This document shows positions 35,813-49,063 of a stretch of 64,000 nucleotides of DNA, piece by piece. This DNA comes from Mastigias papua. Its lineage: Eukaryota > Cnidaria > Scyphozoa > Rhizostomeae > Mastigiidae. Location of the stretch: the NCBI GenBank assembly GCA_964019165.1, contig OZ025276.1:9283005-9347004 (forward strand). The letters are read 5' to 3'. The notes below the pieces were generated by a model, which saw nothing but the letters and a program-made list of their open reading frames with translations, ran no database searches and was not told the origin of the DNA. Within the stretch, counting starts at the first letter, position 1, and every line of letters begins with the position of its first letter. A program made the position numbers and the translations under genes.

Positions 35813-37568
35813 TCAAATCAAATCAATTCTATCAAGTGGTCCAGGAACTTTGTCAGCTTTAATAACACTGAAGCTGCTATAGTATTTAATCAAGTCTTCG
35901 GCAACTTTTTGATTGATCTTGTATGATTTTGCAATATTTTCAGGAGTCCAATGTTCTGCATTGCTATACCTTTTTGCAAAAAGTTCAAGTATTTCCTCAC
36001 CTGATAAACTACCAGGGAGTGGCTTTCTTTTTGTGTATTTTGATGCCAAATCAGGAAGTGATGATATTGGATCTTTTATCTGATAAATGTAATTGGAAAA
36101 ACAAGGTACTTACAAAACAGTCAAAATTAGTTTGTATGATTAAATAATCTGAAGATTTTGTCATTATACCATAAGTGAATTCACCATTGAAACTGTGATT
36201 AGTTTTTAACTATATAAATCCTTTTAATGGTGAAAATAGTTCTACGAGGGTAATTGCAAGGCTAAGGGTGATCACTAGAGTCAAATGAACTGGTTTGAAC
36301 TATAACATCAAGTATACACCAAATGGAAAATCTTGTCTAGACTAAAGCAGCTAGAATAGCTCTGTCAAAAGATCACAATCTGATTTCACTGGGAGTCACT
36401 TAATGTACTCCTAATGATTTAGATATTTTAAAAAATGTTACCTCTGGATCAAATGAGTCAACTTTGAAATCATGAAGCATATTAAGAAACTTTGTATCCT
36501 TGATTTTGTCCACATCATGCAAAGCTGGGTTCTCTACAATAATATTGCATTAACAATATTATAAATATACATCAGTATTGGCTGCAAGATTTTTCCTATG
36601 TAATATCACAAATATATAGTAACTCAATGCTATTTATCAGCAATGAGGATGACACATAAAAATTTTATCTTGTACAGGGATACCTTTTGTAGATGAAATT
36701 TATGATTAATTTCTAGGCAATTCTCTATTTTTGGCTTATTACATATTCTAGTTTTGCAGTTCCACATGAGCTACCTCAAGGCTTCCTTTTTTAATATTTG
36801 CATAAAAGTAATTTTTCTAAAATTTCTTTAGTTGAATATAATATTTATAACATTCAATTATATACCTCACTGTAAATGAAGTATAGAATGGGCTAGTCTC
36901 AAACAACATGAACAAATGAAGTAACAGATAATAGACAGTGATTAATAATATGCTACAGTAATAGGACTCTCATCTTTAAGGTGCATGCTCACTACTCAAA
37001 ACATGATCATCATCATCATAATCAGAGTAATCACAATGATTGCAACTAGCATCACTTGAATCATTGTGCTAGTGATAAAGAAAATTAAACTAACCTAGAG
37101 TTATATCTATCTATCTATCAGTTATACAAGGGCAAGATAGCTTTATCCTCTAGCAAGAATATGAGTGAATTCGTGGCATCAAAGTGCATGAATGGTATGA
37201 AAAAAACTAATCTACATTTGTACGATATGGTATTTTCTGCAGGAGATAAAAAGCAGTGTGGCCAACTAGGAGTTTGTGGAACACACAATAATACTAAAAA
37301 TAACCAGAACATTATTGCAGTCGGAGTTAAGACCAAATCTGCTATGGAGACTGACAACTGATAACCAAAACTCAAATGAACAGCTACAAGTAAAACTAAG
37401 AGACAATATTATATTAATACCGTTGACTAGCGTCTTAAATGCTTCTTCTGTTGAAGGGTGCCTTGGGGCTTGAGTTGGTTTCTCCTTAGAGACTTCTTTA
37501 AGCATTCGAGTCTCTCCTCTAAAAGTATTTGTAAAAGTTTTCGATATTTTTGATCGTACAATACCCAT
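35813..37568 (-). CDS. NDUFAF4: NADH dehydrogenase complex I assembly factor 4, 168 aa, three exons
   Basis: Exons on the minus strand: 37,568-37,421, 36,533-36,442 and 36,079-35,813, with phases 1 and 0 that join cleanly. The start MGIVRSKISKTF fits an N-myristoylation signal (G2, S6), as in the human protein. APRHPST (exon 1), the second exon ending KVDSFDPE, and KDPISSLP (exon 3 start) follow the order of human NDUFAF4 (APRHPST, then VDSKDPVSSL). The C-terminal half (GEEILELFAKRYSNAEHWTPENIAKSYKINQKVAEDLIKYY) matches its helical end. Length is close to the human 175 aa. Family role: it assembles the early membrane arm of mitochondrial complex I together with NDUFAF3. It starts head-to-head with Pitchfork, 264 bp away. 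Confidence 0.93.
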
Positions 37569-37832
37569 GTTCTCAATCCCTGCGAACTCAACCTTTCCCT
37601 AACCGGTGAATTACTCAGATCGGTGCTTATCGGTCCTCCGACTTGATCTCGTAAGCAACAACAACTAAAAGTCTCAGTATTAAATCGAGACTAAGTTGCC
37701 TTGGAAACGCCAAAGCAACTGGATAGAAGATAAATTGTGATGATAATAGACATTGGTTTAATAGTGGCGAAAATAAAAAAGTTGAAGCGCAATCTCTGAT
37801 ATATAAACCCATATTGTGTTACGAAGAAGATA
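37569..37832. promoter_or_regulatory. Shared bidirectional promoter region, NDUFAF4 / Pitchfork
   Basis: Only 264 bp separate the two divergent start codons, so both promoters and 5' UTRs must lie here or overlap. No TATA box is obvious on either side. Confidence 0.6.
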
Positions 37833-40800
37833 ATGGCCGTTTCGCAGTTGTCTTTCTCCACTCCTGGTGAGAAACATCACTATTTCAGTTTTAGTTTTGA
37901 CAATAAAAACGGACTAGCTAGGATTTTTCGCTTTGATTTTACCTCGTACAAAGTGGCCTTTCATTTTAATTAGCTTAGTTAGATTAAAAAGCAAGAGCAC
38001 TTACTCGGCCTAAAGTTATAGGTTATACTGTGGTATTATAGCAGTCTCGGCAGTGCATGGACGATGGATTTTATTGCGTCTGTATTTCTGCCAATGGTAG
38101 AGTCAGAATGTATGTAATCATGAGACATGAGAATTACAATTTAGCTCCTTAGATTACTCTCTTTGCTGCTCAATATAAATATGTGTTGTTATTCTTTATA
38201 ACGTAAAGACTAGGCTGGTATGAAATTAATCATAGCTGCTCTATGACACTGAAGTTTAGATTTTCAATCATACACGTTATTTCCGAGCTAAGTTTGTTAA
38301 TGCCCTCCCGTCTAGTTCCTACCACAAAAGTATCATTTGGCACCACTTTGTCAAGAGAGCTGTTACCATTGAAGCCACCCCATACAAGAGCTGGCAATGA
38401 ACTTGGCCTCAGAGGTCAACCAAATCTTGGACCTGGTGCCTATGATAATGAGGAGGTAAGCTTTTATTCTCTCTGCTACTCCATTTCGCTCATCTTCGAA
38501 ATTTTGAAGATCGGAATATGTATACAAAGCAGCCTGAATAATAATTGTTACAAATATTGGAATAGCATGTGTTAGACAGTTTGTTATATTGCACTTAAGT
38601 GTACTTGCAACCAAGAGCAGATTGTCAGCTGCAAACTGTAACCAAAGGTAATTGAACTGCAAGCAAAAGTTGCATATTGTAGTGTGCACTTAAAGGAAAA
38701 TAGCAAAGCAAAGGGAAGCAAATGACAAGGACATATGATGAAGCTGACAAACCTTTGAAGATATCATTGATGTCATTTTGACTTAATATAATGCAAGACT
38801 GAAATGATCATATCATGTGCAGCAGTGCATATGATATTCTGCAACAATTAAATATCAAACAAAAGCCCAGCTGTGACACTGTCCAGGTCTTCGAGCCTGG
38901 TGAATATTGAGTTTGTTTGCACAATACTTTCAGAAGATGTTGTAAAGAGAATTCTCTTGAAGGTGGTACTCTTTAAGGGCAATTGAACATAATAGAGAGT
39001 ACATTGCCTTTTTCTGTGGAGTTTTTAAAATACTGATTGCTATAGGCTATTTCTAGTTTCCTTAAAGTATCTAATATATATTTCATCTATATTCTTCATT
39101 CGGTTTTTCCCATGAAAATTTTGCTTTCTTGAAGCTACTGAAAATCTAGCCATATTGTATAATATGTTATATAACATTTTCTTTGGTAATAGAAAAGCTC
39201 ATTTGTGTATGAAATAGAGAAGAAGCCAGTTTCAGGTAAAGGGTACTCACTTGGATCACGGAAAGCTGCAAGATTTAAAAGTGATGCAAATGTATGTAAC
39301 AAAATCTCACAGTAAAACTAATTTTTCTTGTATTATAAAAGCCATAGCCAAGGCCTAGGAAGCATAGTTTATAGTATTGTAAGAACCTTAGAGAACCTGT
39401 CTTTTGCATCTTGTATAGCTGTTGTTGATTAAACTTGTTTACTGTATTATGTTGTGTTGCATCATATGTTATACTTTAATTTTGTGTTGCATCATGTAAT
39501 ATTATTATGTGTTGTATTATATATTGTACTATATTTTAAAGATGTACTTAGAACAGCAATATCATGTTCAAATAATGGAACAGATTTATGTTAAATTTTT
39601 TTGTTTTCAGAAATCAGTGAATTGCTATAAAAATTAAATACCATATGGATATACTCCAATACTGCCTTATCTATAGCAGTCTTTTTGTATGACCCATAGG
39701 CTGGACTACCAGGACCTCCTTCATATCAAGAGATTATCAGCAAAAATAGGGAATTTACTACTGCCTACAGGCCATTCCAAAGTGGTGCAGCAAGACTGCC
39801 ACCAGTAAAACAAGACCCAGTACCAGGGTGAGTAGTTGTGCTATGATTGAAAAGCAATATGAATATCAATATGATGACTGTAGAAGTCACACCTGTCAAA
39901 TCATTAAGGCTGTATGTGCATAGCAGACAAAGTTTAAGGGCTGTTTTAGTTGATTTATTCATTTCTTAACTCTTAGATAAATGGCTACAGATAATAGCTA
40001 TGTCTTATTTTAGGTTCTGCTTGGTGTACATTTACAGCCCAGATCTGTTATGTCCTTTTTATTAGAATTCTATTGGAAAGAATCCTTAACTGAATTTAAC
40101 ATGAAATTCTACTGCTTGCAGTCAGAAAGAAAGCACTCCATTAGAGAAAAATTTCCAGATTGTTACTCCCTAAACAATAGAGACAATTGCATAAATATTC
40201 ATTGATTCATTTAAGGTAATGAGTGCCACAGCTGTCAATCGACACAGTCTCCAATCTTGTCTATCCTCAGGCATCCTTTTTAAGCTACTATGGTCTGTGA
40301 TGTTCAACCAGTCTTTTATATCATCAGACCATTTTCTTCTTTGAGCACCTCTTGAATGTATACTCCCTATGTTCCCTTCTAAGATTGTCACTATATCTTT
40401 GCCATCTGAGCCTCTACATATATTTCCAAAGAATGCAGCTTTTCTCTTTGCAATAGATTCCATTAGATATTGATATGGTACATGCAATTAAACTGTATAA
40501 CTAACCGTGATCTATTTAAGGCCTGGAACATATGAGCATCAAGTTACTAAAAATCGCAAAATTCAATTCCATGGAACATTTGGTGGACCTCAGGCACTGA
40601 AGTCTTCAATAACAGTAATTTGCCATAATGGAGAACCAGACATTGTAAGTTGCCAAACTAGTGAAAACTAGTGAATATGAAGTACATCTGTGAAGCAGAT
40701 TGGTTATGAATTCTAATAGAACCTCAGTTTTTGAGTGTCTTTCGTTCCAAATGATGGTCTAGCACCGATTTGTTCAAAAACTGAGACAAAGTTTCCCGTA

Positions 40801-42780
40801 AGAAATAAATCGAAGTCGGTTAATGCGTTCAGTCATGATGAATGTAGTGGTGAAACTAGTATGAGACTGTAGATAAACACAAAAAGCACATACTAGTGAA
40901 TATGCCGTTTAAGATGCGTTCAACGATGGCTGCACGGAGTAGATTGAGAAAGTGACTCCAAGCGCGATCGGATCGATCTGCCTTGGCCGGTTCAATCCAA
41001 CCACTGGAACTACACTAGTTTCTTCAAACAGACAAGAATTTTTGTCTCAAATTTTTGGTCCACTTCTGATTTGTTGGACTTTAGAGTCGTTTGACCAGCG
41101 ACCGCTCACTGTACAGGCAAATAGTTTCCCCATGCAAGCACTTAAGAATGCATGGGGATATATAGACATGCAAATCTCAAATTCGTATCCTGAGCCTCTT
41201 CTTCTAGTAGTTAATTAAATTCCGAATCAGTAGAAAGGATATATACCATAATATTGATTTAGAGGGCAAACAAACTGTACTGTATGAGTGATTAAAACTG
41301 ATTCTAGAGCACAGAATTTCTAAGGAATTTCCACTAGTAGGCGAATTTCTCAAACAAGGCCACGAAAATGAAAAAAAACTTTGTGACCACGCCCTGTCGA
41401 TACATTGGCGGAAACAAGGCAGCAAAACCACTTTCTTTATGATAAAATAACACTATCTTTGTATATCATGCTAGAACAGCCCCAAGAGCGGTACTCTTTC
41501 ACTCTTTCCTTGAAAAGGTTTTTGAATGGTCCTAAACAGCTGCGGAAAGTCTGTCATTTCGCCGGCTACTACTGGGAAATCATTGGGCCTACCGGAAACT
41601 TCTTCACAGTAGTAAGAATATTAAAATTCCCTGTTCTAGAGGAGGGAGGGGAGAAAATAAAGTGCTCAAGGGTTAATGGGAGACTGCAACTATAAGTGGA
41701 TTTTCTGTTGATTACTATCATATTAATATTCTGATGCACGAACTTATAAATAAAAGGTTCCTGGTGAGTAGAGAGATAGAATTGCCTAAGTAGCATAATA
41801 GAAGTAATATGATGAAATTATAACTGTTGGAACTGAAATTAAGTCAATATCCCTACCTAGTTTCATTTGTTAATTTTGCTACCCCTTTTTCGCTATGAGC
41901 GTGTATCCTAATATCCACAAAACTGCGAAACATGTAGCCTTATTAACAGAATTGCTTCAATTCTTTCCTAGTGTGCAATGTGCAATAAAGTCCCGAATGG
42001 TGACTATTACAGAAGCAAAACAAGGGCTCTATGCCGAGATTGCTATTTAGTAAGATCATCTTCTTCACAACGCAAAGGCTCCAAAAGGTATTTTTCCTTC
42101 CTTCCTAGCTCGAAGTATCCCGGCGTCTAACTTACTGGGAGTGTTCAATTGGCTCTTACTTCATTATTTTACATTACATTAGATCTATAAGGGAAGTATG
42201 TATTAGCAGATAGTGCAGGGAATTTAGCAGGTCCCTTTTGTTATCTTGTAGCAGGAGTGTTTTGTCAGATTTGTAAGATATTTCAGGACTTGGCCTTTGA
42301 ATGGCAAAATTTATCCGAAATATTTCATAAGCATACCTTTTCTTTCTGTACTAGGTCAAAGGAAGTATTCTCGAAGGTTCGCGATTGTAGAGACATCCAT
42401 GGACATGAAGGGACAAATGCAAAACTGAGGGTAAATTTTCAAATATACACGTATTCCTAGTCCATAGTATCTTACATAAGGCTCCGATATTACAGATTAT
42501 TTTGCGACCTCTTCATTTCAATTCTAAATGAAGTTACCAGGTTCTATGCAGTTATACAATTTCAAACAAAGTTACCTCGTATATTGATTTTTCCCCTTAC
42601 ATTACATAGAAATTTATCTTACAGAGAGTTTTTCAAATGTTATTGGTCTTGTAGTTTTCTACTTGGGCTATTTATTCATTTTGTTTATCACTGTCTTCAT
42701 ATCTTCTATTTCAGTTGATGAGCGAAAAAGATATGAAAAAGTTACGGACACGTGAGGCTTATATGAGCCTTTATTATTAA
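37833..42780 (+). CDS. CIMAP3: Pitchfork / ciliary microtubule-associated protein 3 homologue, 260 aa, eight exons
   Basis: Exons: 37,833-37,866; 38,316-38,455; 39,193-39,291; 39,700-39,827; 40,521-40,644; 41,972-42,087; 42,355-42,430; 42,715-42,780. All junctions have GT-AG and consistent phases, giving one frame from MAVSQLSFSTPG to TAA. The protein contains GQPNLGPGAYDNEE, KGYSLGSRKAARFKS, AYRPFQSGAARLPP, PVPGPGTYEH and an end KKLRTREAYMSLYY; these match the order of human Pitchfork (GPGCY, GYTLGARTAVRFK, PFNVLVPRF, PSPGAYN, RVAYLSLYYN). PGPGxY repeats mark proteins that bind ciliary microtubules. In mouse, Pitchfork acts at the ciliary base with Aurora A in cilium disassembly. Exon 6 adds CxxC...CxxC (CAMCNK, CRDC), absent from the human protein. 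Confidence 0.92.
40170..40487 (-). pseudogene. LINE reverse-transcriptase C-terminal fragment in a Pitchfork intron
   Basis: The 105-codon frame includes KRKAAFFGNICRGSDGKD, ILEGNIGSI, RRKWSDDIKDWL and MPEDRQDWR. This is the conserved segment found after the RT domain in many animal LINEs (xxFGHIxR...ILEGxIxGxRxRGRQRRxWxDDIxEW...AxDRxxWR). It lies antisense in intron 4, ends just short of exon 5, and has no other RT parts around it, so it is a truncated insertion. Confidence 0.7.
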
Positions 42781-45700
42781 CCTTATTCGATCAGTTTTGT
42801 AAATCGTATTTTGATACTGTTTCTCAATGATATTGTGAGCATATAGTTAGTAATAATAGACTATTCATCTAGAAAATTTAAAAGTTTCCATGATCTTTGA
42901 GTCGCTAATGCTACTTCCAGAAATATAGGTACAATCAGTACCAAAAGTGCTTTGAACATCCGCTGAACATCCATAGAGGCTCGGTGGTAAGTGTGCAATT
43001 TGAGATCAAAATGTTTTCTGCGAGTAAGTCTGTTTAAACTAAACATTGTTCTGAGGAGGAGCGGGTGAGCTTCTCTTTCAGTCAGAAAGTAATGTAAGCG
43101 TTGTATGACTTGCCTGGCAAATTCCTTCATGACTTTCCCTTTTATGCCAGACAGAAGAGGGTAAACTAGGCCTGGAAATAAGAGAAGCGAGCATCCGGAT
43201 GTTTTGTGACTAGGCCAGTGCCTTAGTGATCAATGAACAACCTTCACGGAAAAAGCATATTGATATACAGTGCTTTCTAAGAAGATATCGCGCTCTAAAG
43301 CAAGCTCCAAAATTGTTACTACTATTACATGAAAGCACTTACTGTCGTAAAGCACCCGGGGCCACTCTTTTTTCTAGATCTAGATTACCCTATGCTGTCT
43401 GGTATTTTCTATAGGTGGCTACTTTGATTTATCACCCCAAATTGGATACCCTAAGTAAACCCTTGCTTCTTAAACTAAGACTTTTAAAGGTCCGTCCAGA
43501 AGATCATTGATTCTAATACAAGCTCACTATTATTTAAGTCAATTAATGGTCTCCTTACAAGTTACCTTGCAGTTTCTTTGTTGCAAAATCACATGGCACA
43601 TCTCCAGTCCTTAAATTACATCTACCGATTTTAGACTTCGGAAGAAAACTACATCTAATGGAAAGAACGCAATTTTCTCTAAAGCGATTCAGAGATGCGT
43701 CTTCTCTAAAGCGATTCAAACAACTCTGTTGTTTGTTGTTTTAGAATGGGGAGTTGTACAATTATGATATTTTGCATTCTGGATTGATGCGTTTTAACGA
43801 TATATCGTATATCCGGTACATTAAGCGATCTATTATAACCCTTTATTTTATTGTAAGATTTTAATTCAACTTGTATATAGTACTACTTTACTAACGGACG
43901 GCCCCGTGAAATGCAGCCTTGCTGAATGAGCTACCGTTATTAAAAGGATGAGATTATAGAGGCCAAATAAGCGTGTATATTGAGAGACCTAGCCACCTGC
44001 TTTTGCATTCAGAGTATTTATACAGCTGCATGCTCTTAAGGATAAGGAAACTGAATTGGTTCAGATCCTATATGTAAAAGGTCAATATCTCAAAAACTAC
44101 TGTAACCATCTGAATGTACATCATTCAGCCGTGAAACGTTCAAATGCCTCGTTTTAGTAATTTGGCTATGTTGTATGTGCACTTTCCAGTCGCTAACGTA
44201 ATGGCCTAATATTGTACTCAAGAGATCTGAGCGTTGTTGCAACAGATTTGCTGCCATTTTTTCAATTCGATCTATCTTTTTCATTATTTTTCCAAATGGT
44301 GTCAATCAGTATTATTGAAAAACAAACAAAATTACGATACTAACAAATAATAGATTTTCTAAGGCCTGTGGGATGTCTGGAAAGGTTGACAGGTTCCACC
44401 TTCCCAATATTGTTTGGGATATCATTTACACCATAGCACTCTCACCTTATCGTTTTCGCTCATCAAGTTCAATTTTATATTCTGGATTGAATTTCCTGGT
44501 GAACTTATAAACAACCTAGAAATCGTAGTTTATCTAGTAATCTCAATAATACATGAGCGATAACTTTGTTGACAAACGCGGCCTGCAAACGGCAGCTTTG
44601 ATTCTATTGCTCGTAGTCATGTTTCTTTGGTGACTAGCAAGACAGCAATGTGTCCATATTTCAAATCTCACCGTTTCACTCTAGATAACATTCCCAGATT
44701 CCCAATCAACAATCGCCTTTTAACCTCATTCGTTAGTTATATATCTTATCTTTCTATTAGATACTTTACAACATGTCCCTCTCGTATCCCCAGACTACAT
44801 TGTGCATTTAGAACCCAGAAATTACAACCTCTAGTATTATGTTTTGACCCTCCACTCCCTCCAAACAGTCATATGAATAAGAGCAGCTACAGGGAAGCTT
44901 GCAATAAGAGCTTCCGAGGCTTCAATTCGCCTCCTATCAGTAACATTTGGTCCTTCATACTTGAACCAAAACAGTTGGTGATCAGCCAAGTCCAGCTCCG
45001 CCAATGAAAGCTTTCTATCAAGGAACCTGATAAGATGCTTTTGACTAAATACCATGCAAAAATAATAGAGCAGTATCTTTTAGTGCTTGAAACAGCTTTG
45101 ATCGAAAAAACTAAAAGACCTGTACCGTGTTGCACATCAGTTGTCCTAGGCCTTCAATAGTTATAGCAAGAAACAAGCGAATTATCTGAAGGCATTATTA
45201 TTTCTAATAACTTGGTATATGTCTCTCATTTCTAATACCTTGATGATTGACCATCAGCAATTTTAGAAGATGTGAACTAGTCGTTCAATGTGGTATTTGA
45301 CGAGTACATTAGAAGCATCTTACAAACGCAAGAACCTAGTTAGTTTTGTGAATGATGCCCTGCCTTCCTCCTATACAGTATTACGTCTCCCTTACTTAGG
45401 TGAACGCCAAAAAGATCTTCAAGACGATAAAGCATGGATAATCTCCTCAAACACTAAGCTGTACAAAATTCATCCTGACATGATGACCAGTGTGAAAGGA
45501 GCGCGACGTGTTATCAAAGCAAAGGCAGAAATTACCAACAAACAAATGCAGAATCTGTGGTGTTTACAGAAAAGTCATCAATGAGTTACAGAACATATAA
45601 AATTAAGCATTGTTGGTGCAGGTCTCGAAAATTTTCTTTTAAGTCTGAGGTTTTGATGAACTCTCTCCTTAGGTTAATCAACATGTCCTAGATACTATGC

Positions 45701-46170
45701 CAATAATGGTACGATAAGTCAGTATTGTCAACATTCCTTTGGGCATTTCCGTATAAAAATCAAGAAGCTCCCTGGGTTCCATGTTGCTATTCCCGGTCAA
45801 TATGTAACTGAACTGCACTTTTTCCCTTTGATTTTGATTTATTCCATACGTATACCACATTGATGGAGGAATTTATTCAGAACGGGCTGTCTTAAATACC
45901 CGTAATAGGGCGAATAAGTGAAATAAACCGAGTTAACAGGTAGCCAGTGAACATGCGTATGTCTTTAAAAATTCATCACTCTCTGGTTTTTCCACAAGTA
46001 CAGAAATGATCAAAGTTTGCTCTAACCGTCAGGCAGCAAACTTTATGTGATCTAACAGTATCACTTGTAAGAAGTCATCGCTGTGTGGTTAAATATAGAT
46101 CGCGAACTTTTATTAACAAATCTGCTCGTAAATGAGTTCATCAGCTGCTTCTATAGCTTGAAAAAGCAGA
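42781..46170. other. Intergenic region, no gene recognised
   Basis: About 3.4 kb. ORFs at 44,627-45,007 (+), 44,837-45,055 (-) and 45,288-45,584 (+) have no recognisable domain and no supporting splice pattern. They might hide exons, but I cannot support any. Confidence 0.4.
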
Positions 46171-48859
46171 ATGGCAGAGAGCGTAACGCATCGATTTAGC
46201 GAATATCTTCGCAACAACACTCAGCCGAATGAAGATGTAAGCGCATCTAATGCGCTTTACGATGTCAGCCAAGAAAGCGGCCAGCTCGGGAAGGCTATCG
46301 AGACGGAAGGATACAGAAATCGAGACAGGAGATCCAGCATAACTAGGTATGATGCAGTACGATTTTTTCATTGATCTCTTTAAAGCTAATAACAAACATA
46401 AACAACCGTTTTTTAACAATTAGGGGCTTGGTCTGAGTAGATTTAGAGCAAAGGCGGTGGAAACACTTAAGTAAAGAAAGCACAGTTTAACAATAGGTTC
46501 TGATTATCACGCTGTTGATAACCGATAATTTTGGCCTAAAATAACACAGCTGAAAGCATGAAATGATCTCTCTGCCGAACTCATAATTTCGGGTACCTGC
46601 TTACTTCAAAAGGAGTATTGGTCAATGTCCTTTTTCACACAGCTTAACATTAGCCCGTCTAGAGAACAAAATGACTTTGTGCAATTGTATCAAGGATCTA
46701 CTGTGTCTCTGTTATTTCCACTTTCAGTTCTACAAGGTGAGAACAATTCATTTCAGATTTCAAACAACTACTCATTAATGATTGATAGGTCAAAAAGACA
46801 ACTTGATGCTTTGTTGAACACAAGCAAGAACGGCAGATGCAATTTCAAGTGAAGCTCTATCCTCTAAAAAGTATAAATTAATGCTCTGTTGACAAATAAA
46901 AGTGCTATGACATCTAGGTGCAACACCTGGTTGAGGATCTCTTTATGATTTCTGTGTACATATTTCCCATCAAATCTCCAATACAATGATGGAGTACAGT
47001 TTGAGGAAAATTCCTTTCCTTGTCAGTTCTTTTCATTCCCTGATCAAATGTATAAAAGAAGCTGGATAACAAAATGTATCTTCCGTCTCATTCATCTATC
47101 TTTACTTTTGCTAACCACCTACATAACATGTGATGAAACATTCATCCTCTGTGCTGATCAGATTAAAATGTTGATAAGGTAACCTGTTGAATCAAGCGTT
47201 CTGTGAAAATGTCTACGCTCGAAGGTGTATTCTAAGTCAACAGTTTGGTAACATCTTATCCTTAGCTTACCCCTACAATTGGAACACACTCTGAATTCCA
47301 AAATAAGGTAGCATTACTTGTGTCTTCTGTGATAAAACTCTTTAGCAAGTTTTATCAAATATGCACTAAAAAGACATGTCTATTCTGTGTAATTTTTTAA
47401 ACAGATGCCACTGACTTTGGTGTATTGAACAAGATTTTCGTACAAACCTACTGAGGAACGCGATGGCAATGGGAGGGGGAGACACTAACCTATGAACCAC
47501 TGATGAGATGTTCGGCCAAATTTCTATGCTTTTCTCTTTTTCGGCGGAGTTATGTTGCATTGCCAACAGTCAATGCGGATAGCAAAAACTGTCCATATCT
47601 TCACGGAGATGCGTAGAACTACAAGATTTCACCTTTCATTTATATCGCCCTTGTTTTCAGCTATGCTTAAACAATAAATATAAAAAAGCTGAAAGGCTCT
47701 CTACACGTAGCTAATAGTTGACGTTCAATGAGACCTGCAGGCTCCTATAAATAACGATGTATACTAAGATAAGGCCATTTTCAATTTCACACACACCCTG
47801 CGAATAAATCTAAAATGTTTTGTTTGCAGCTTTGCCGACTTGTATGAAAGAGCAGTAAGGAATCTACTCAACATAAGGCCTTTGTTTGAATCTCCAATGG
47901 ACATTTTCGGACCTAAGAGCTCCGACACTAACCAGCAAGCACATTTCGCACAGCAGCACCAAACAAGACAGTACAAACCAGATCGAGACCAACAAAGCGA
48001 GGACCGAGATGCGGAGAGTGGTAAATCAGAAACAAAAAATTATAGATTTCCAGGCACGGGAACAGCAGTTCTTCAATCAGAACAAATATCAAGGGCGCGT
48101 GTTCGTTCACCAAATGGATTTTTTGCACAAGTTCTATCCGAACACTCCCGATTTAGTCACAACAGACAAAATCACTCGTATCTCCAGCACCGACATATGT
48201 ATGGTACAGGTCATTCAGACAGATTTCATCCAATCAATGGTAGTGTTGGATCCAGCTATCCTAAGGGACAAGTCGCAGCTAACAATGGCATGGGAAATGG
48301 CTATGGCCAAATGGAATATAAGGGGGTAGGAAACAGACACGACGTTTCACATGAACAGAAGGAAGTATATGACCAGCATGATAGATTTTGGCACAACAAT
48401 CACAAACATAAGCCAAGTATGTTGGATGACCTTAGGTATCATGCAAGATTAGTCCTGTCAGGAGAGCTTGCTGTTCCTGAGAATAAAACCGAACATAAAT
48501 CAGAACAGAAGAAGCAAGAGGTACCACCAATGCATACGAGAGCAACAGAGAAGGAGGGGCAGTGTCTGACTGCCCAGATAGAGACACCAAAAGAAACAAA
48601 ATTAACAGAAAGAGAACAATTAGACTTGATCAGAGAGAGAATAATTAAAGAAAATCAAAAATTAAAATACAGACCCTATAGTTTACGTAGTAAAAGGAAT
48701 ACCCCAAAGGCTGACAAGAAACAAACTAAAAGAAATAAGATGAAAAAGAAATCAAAGAGCCAAATATTGTGGAGACCATCGACACCCAAAGAAGTATTTC
48801 TCTATCAATTTGGATTAATGAGAAATTCAAAAGACGATGCAGCAAAGGAAATTTCTTGA
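46171..48859 (+). CDS. Unrecognised basic, low-complexity protein, 401 aa, two exons
   Basis: Exon 1 is 46,171-46,346 (MAESVTHRFSEYLRNNTQ...SSIT) and exon 2 is 47,830-48,859. Donor AG|gtatga and acceptor tttgcag|C give AG+C = Ser, so the frame continues as SFADLYERAVRNLLNIRP. After about residue 90 the sequence is rich in Q, H, N, K, R, S and G and looks disordered. A mixed-charge helix (LTEREQLDLIRERIIKEN) comes near 315-340, then a Lys/Arg cluster (NTPKADKKQTKRNKMKKKSK) that could be a nuclear signal, then WRPSTPKEVFLYQFGLMR. No known domain is seen. An AATAAA at 48,999-49,004 follows the stop by 140 bp. A nuclear or nucleic-acid-binding role is only a guess from composition. Confidence 0.75.
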
Positions 48860-48998
48860 GTGGAAGATAATATAGGAGTGGCCACTTTAAACGTTCATAA
48901 GTGGTGTATTTTTGGTGTATGTAAATTTTGAAACTTATTGAATTTCCGTCCTGCTTTTCTTAGATTTCATTCATTATATATATATAAATCTATATGTC

Positions 48999-49004
48999 AA
49001 TAAA
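48999..49004 (+). terminator. Polyadenylation signal AATAAA
   Basis: AATAAA about 140 bp after the stop of the 401-aa gene, at a usual distance for a short 3' UTR. Confidence 0.5.
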
Positions 49005-49063
49005 ATCTGGGTTTTTAATTGGAAACTCTATGGCGATAAGTAAAACGCTTGTTTCCAGTCTTT

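Noticed and set aside
44627..45007. 126-codon ORF as a gene
   Set aside because: No domain, no splice context, and a competing ORF on the other strand; not supportable.
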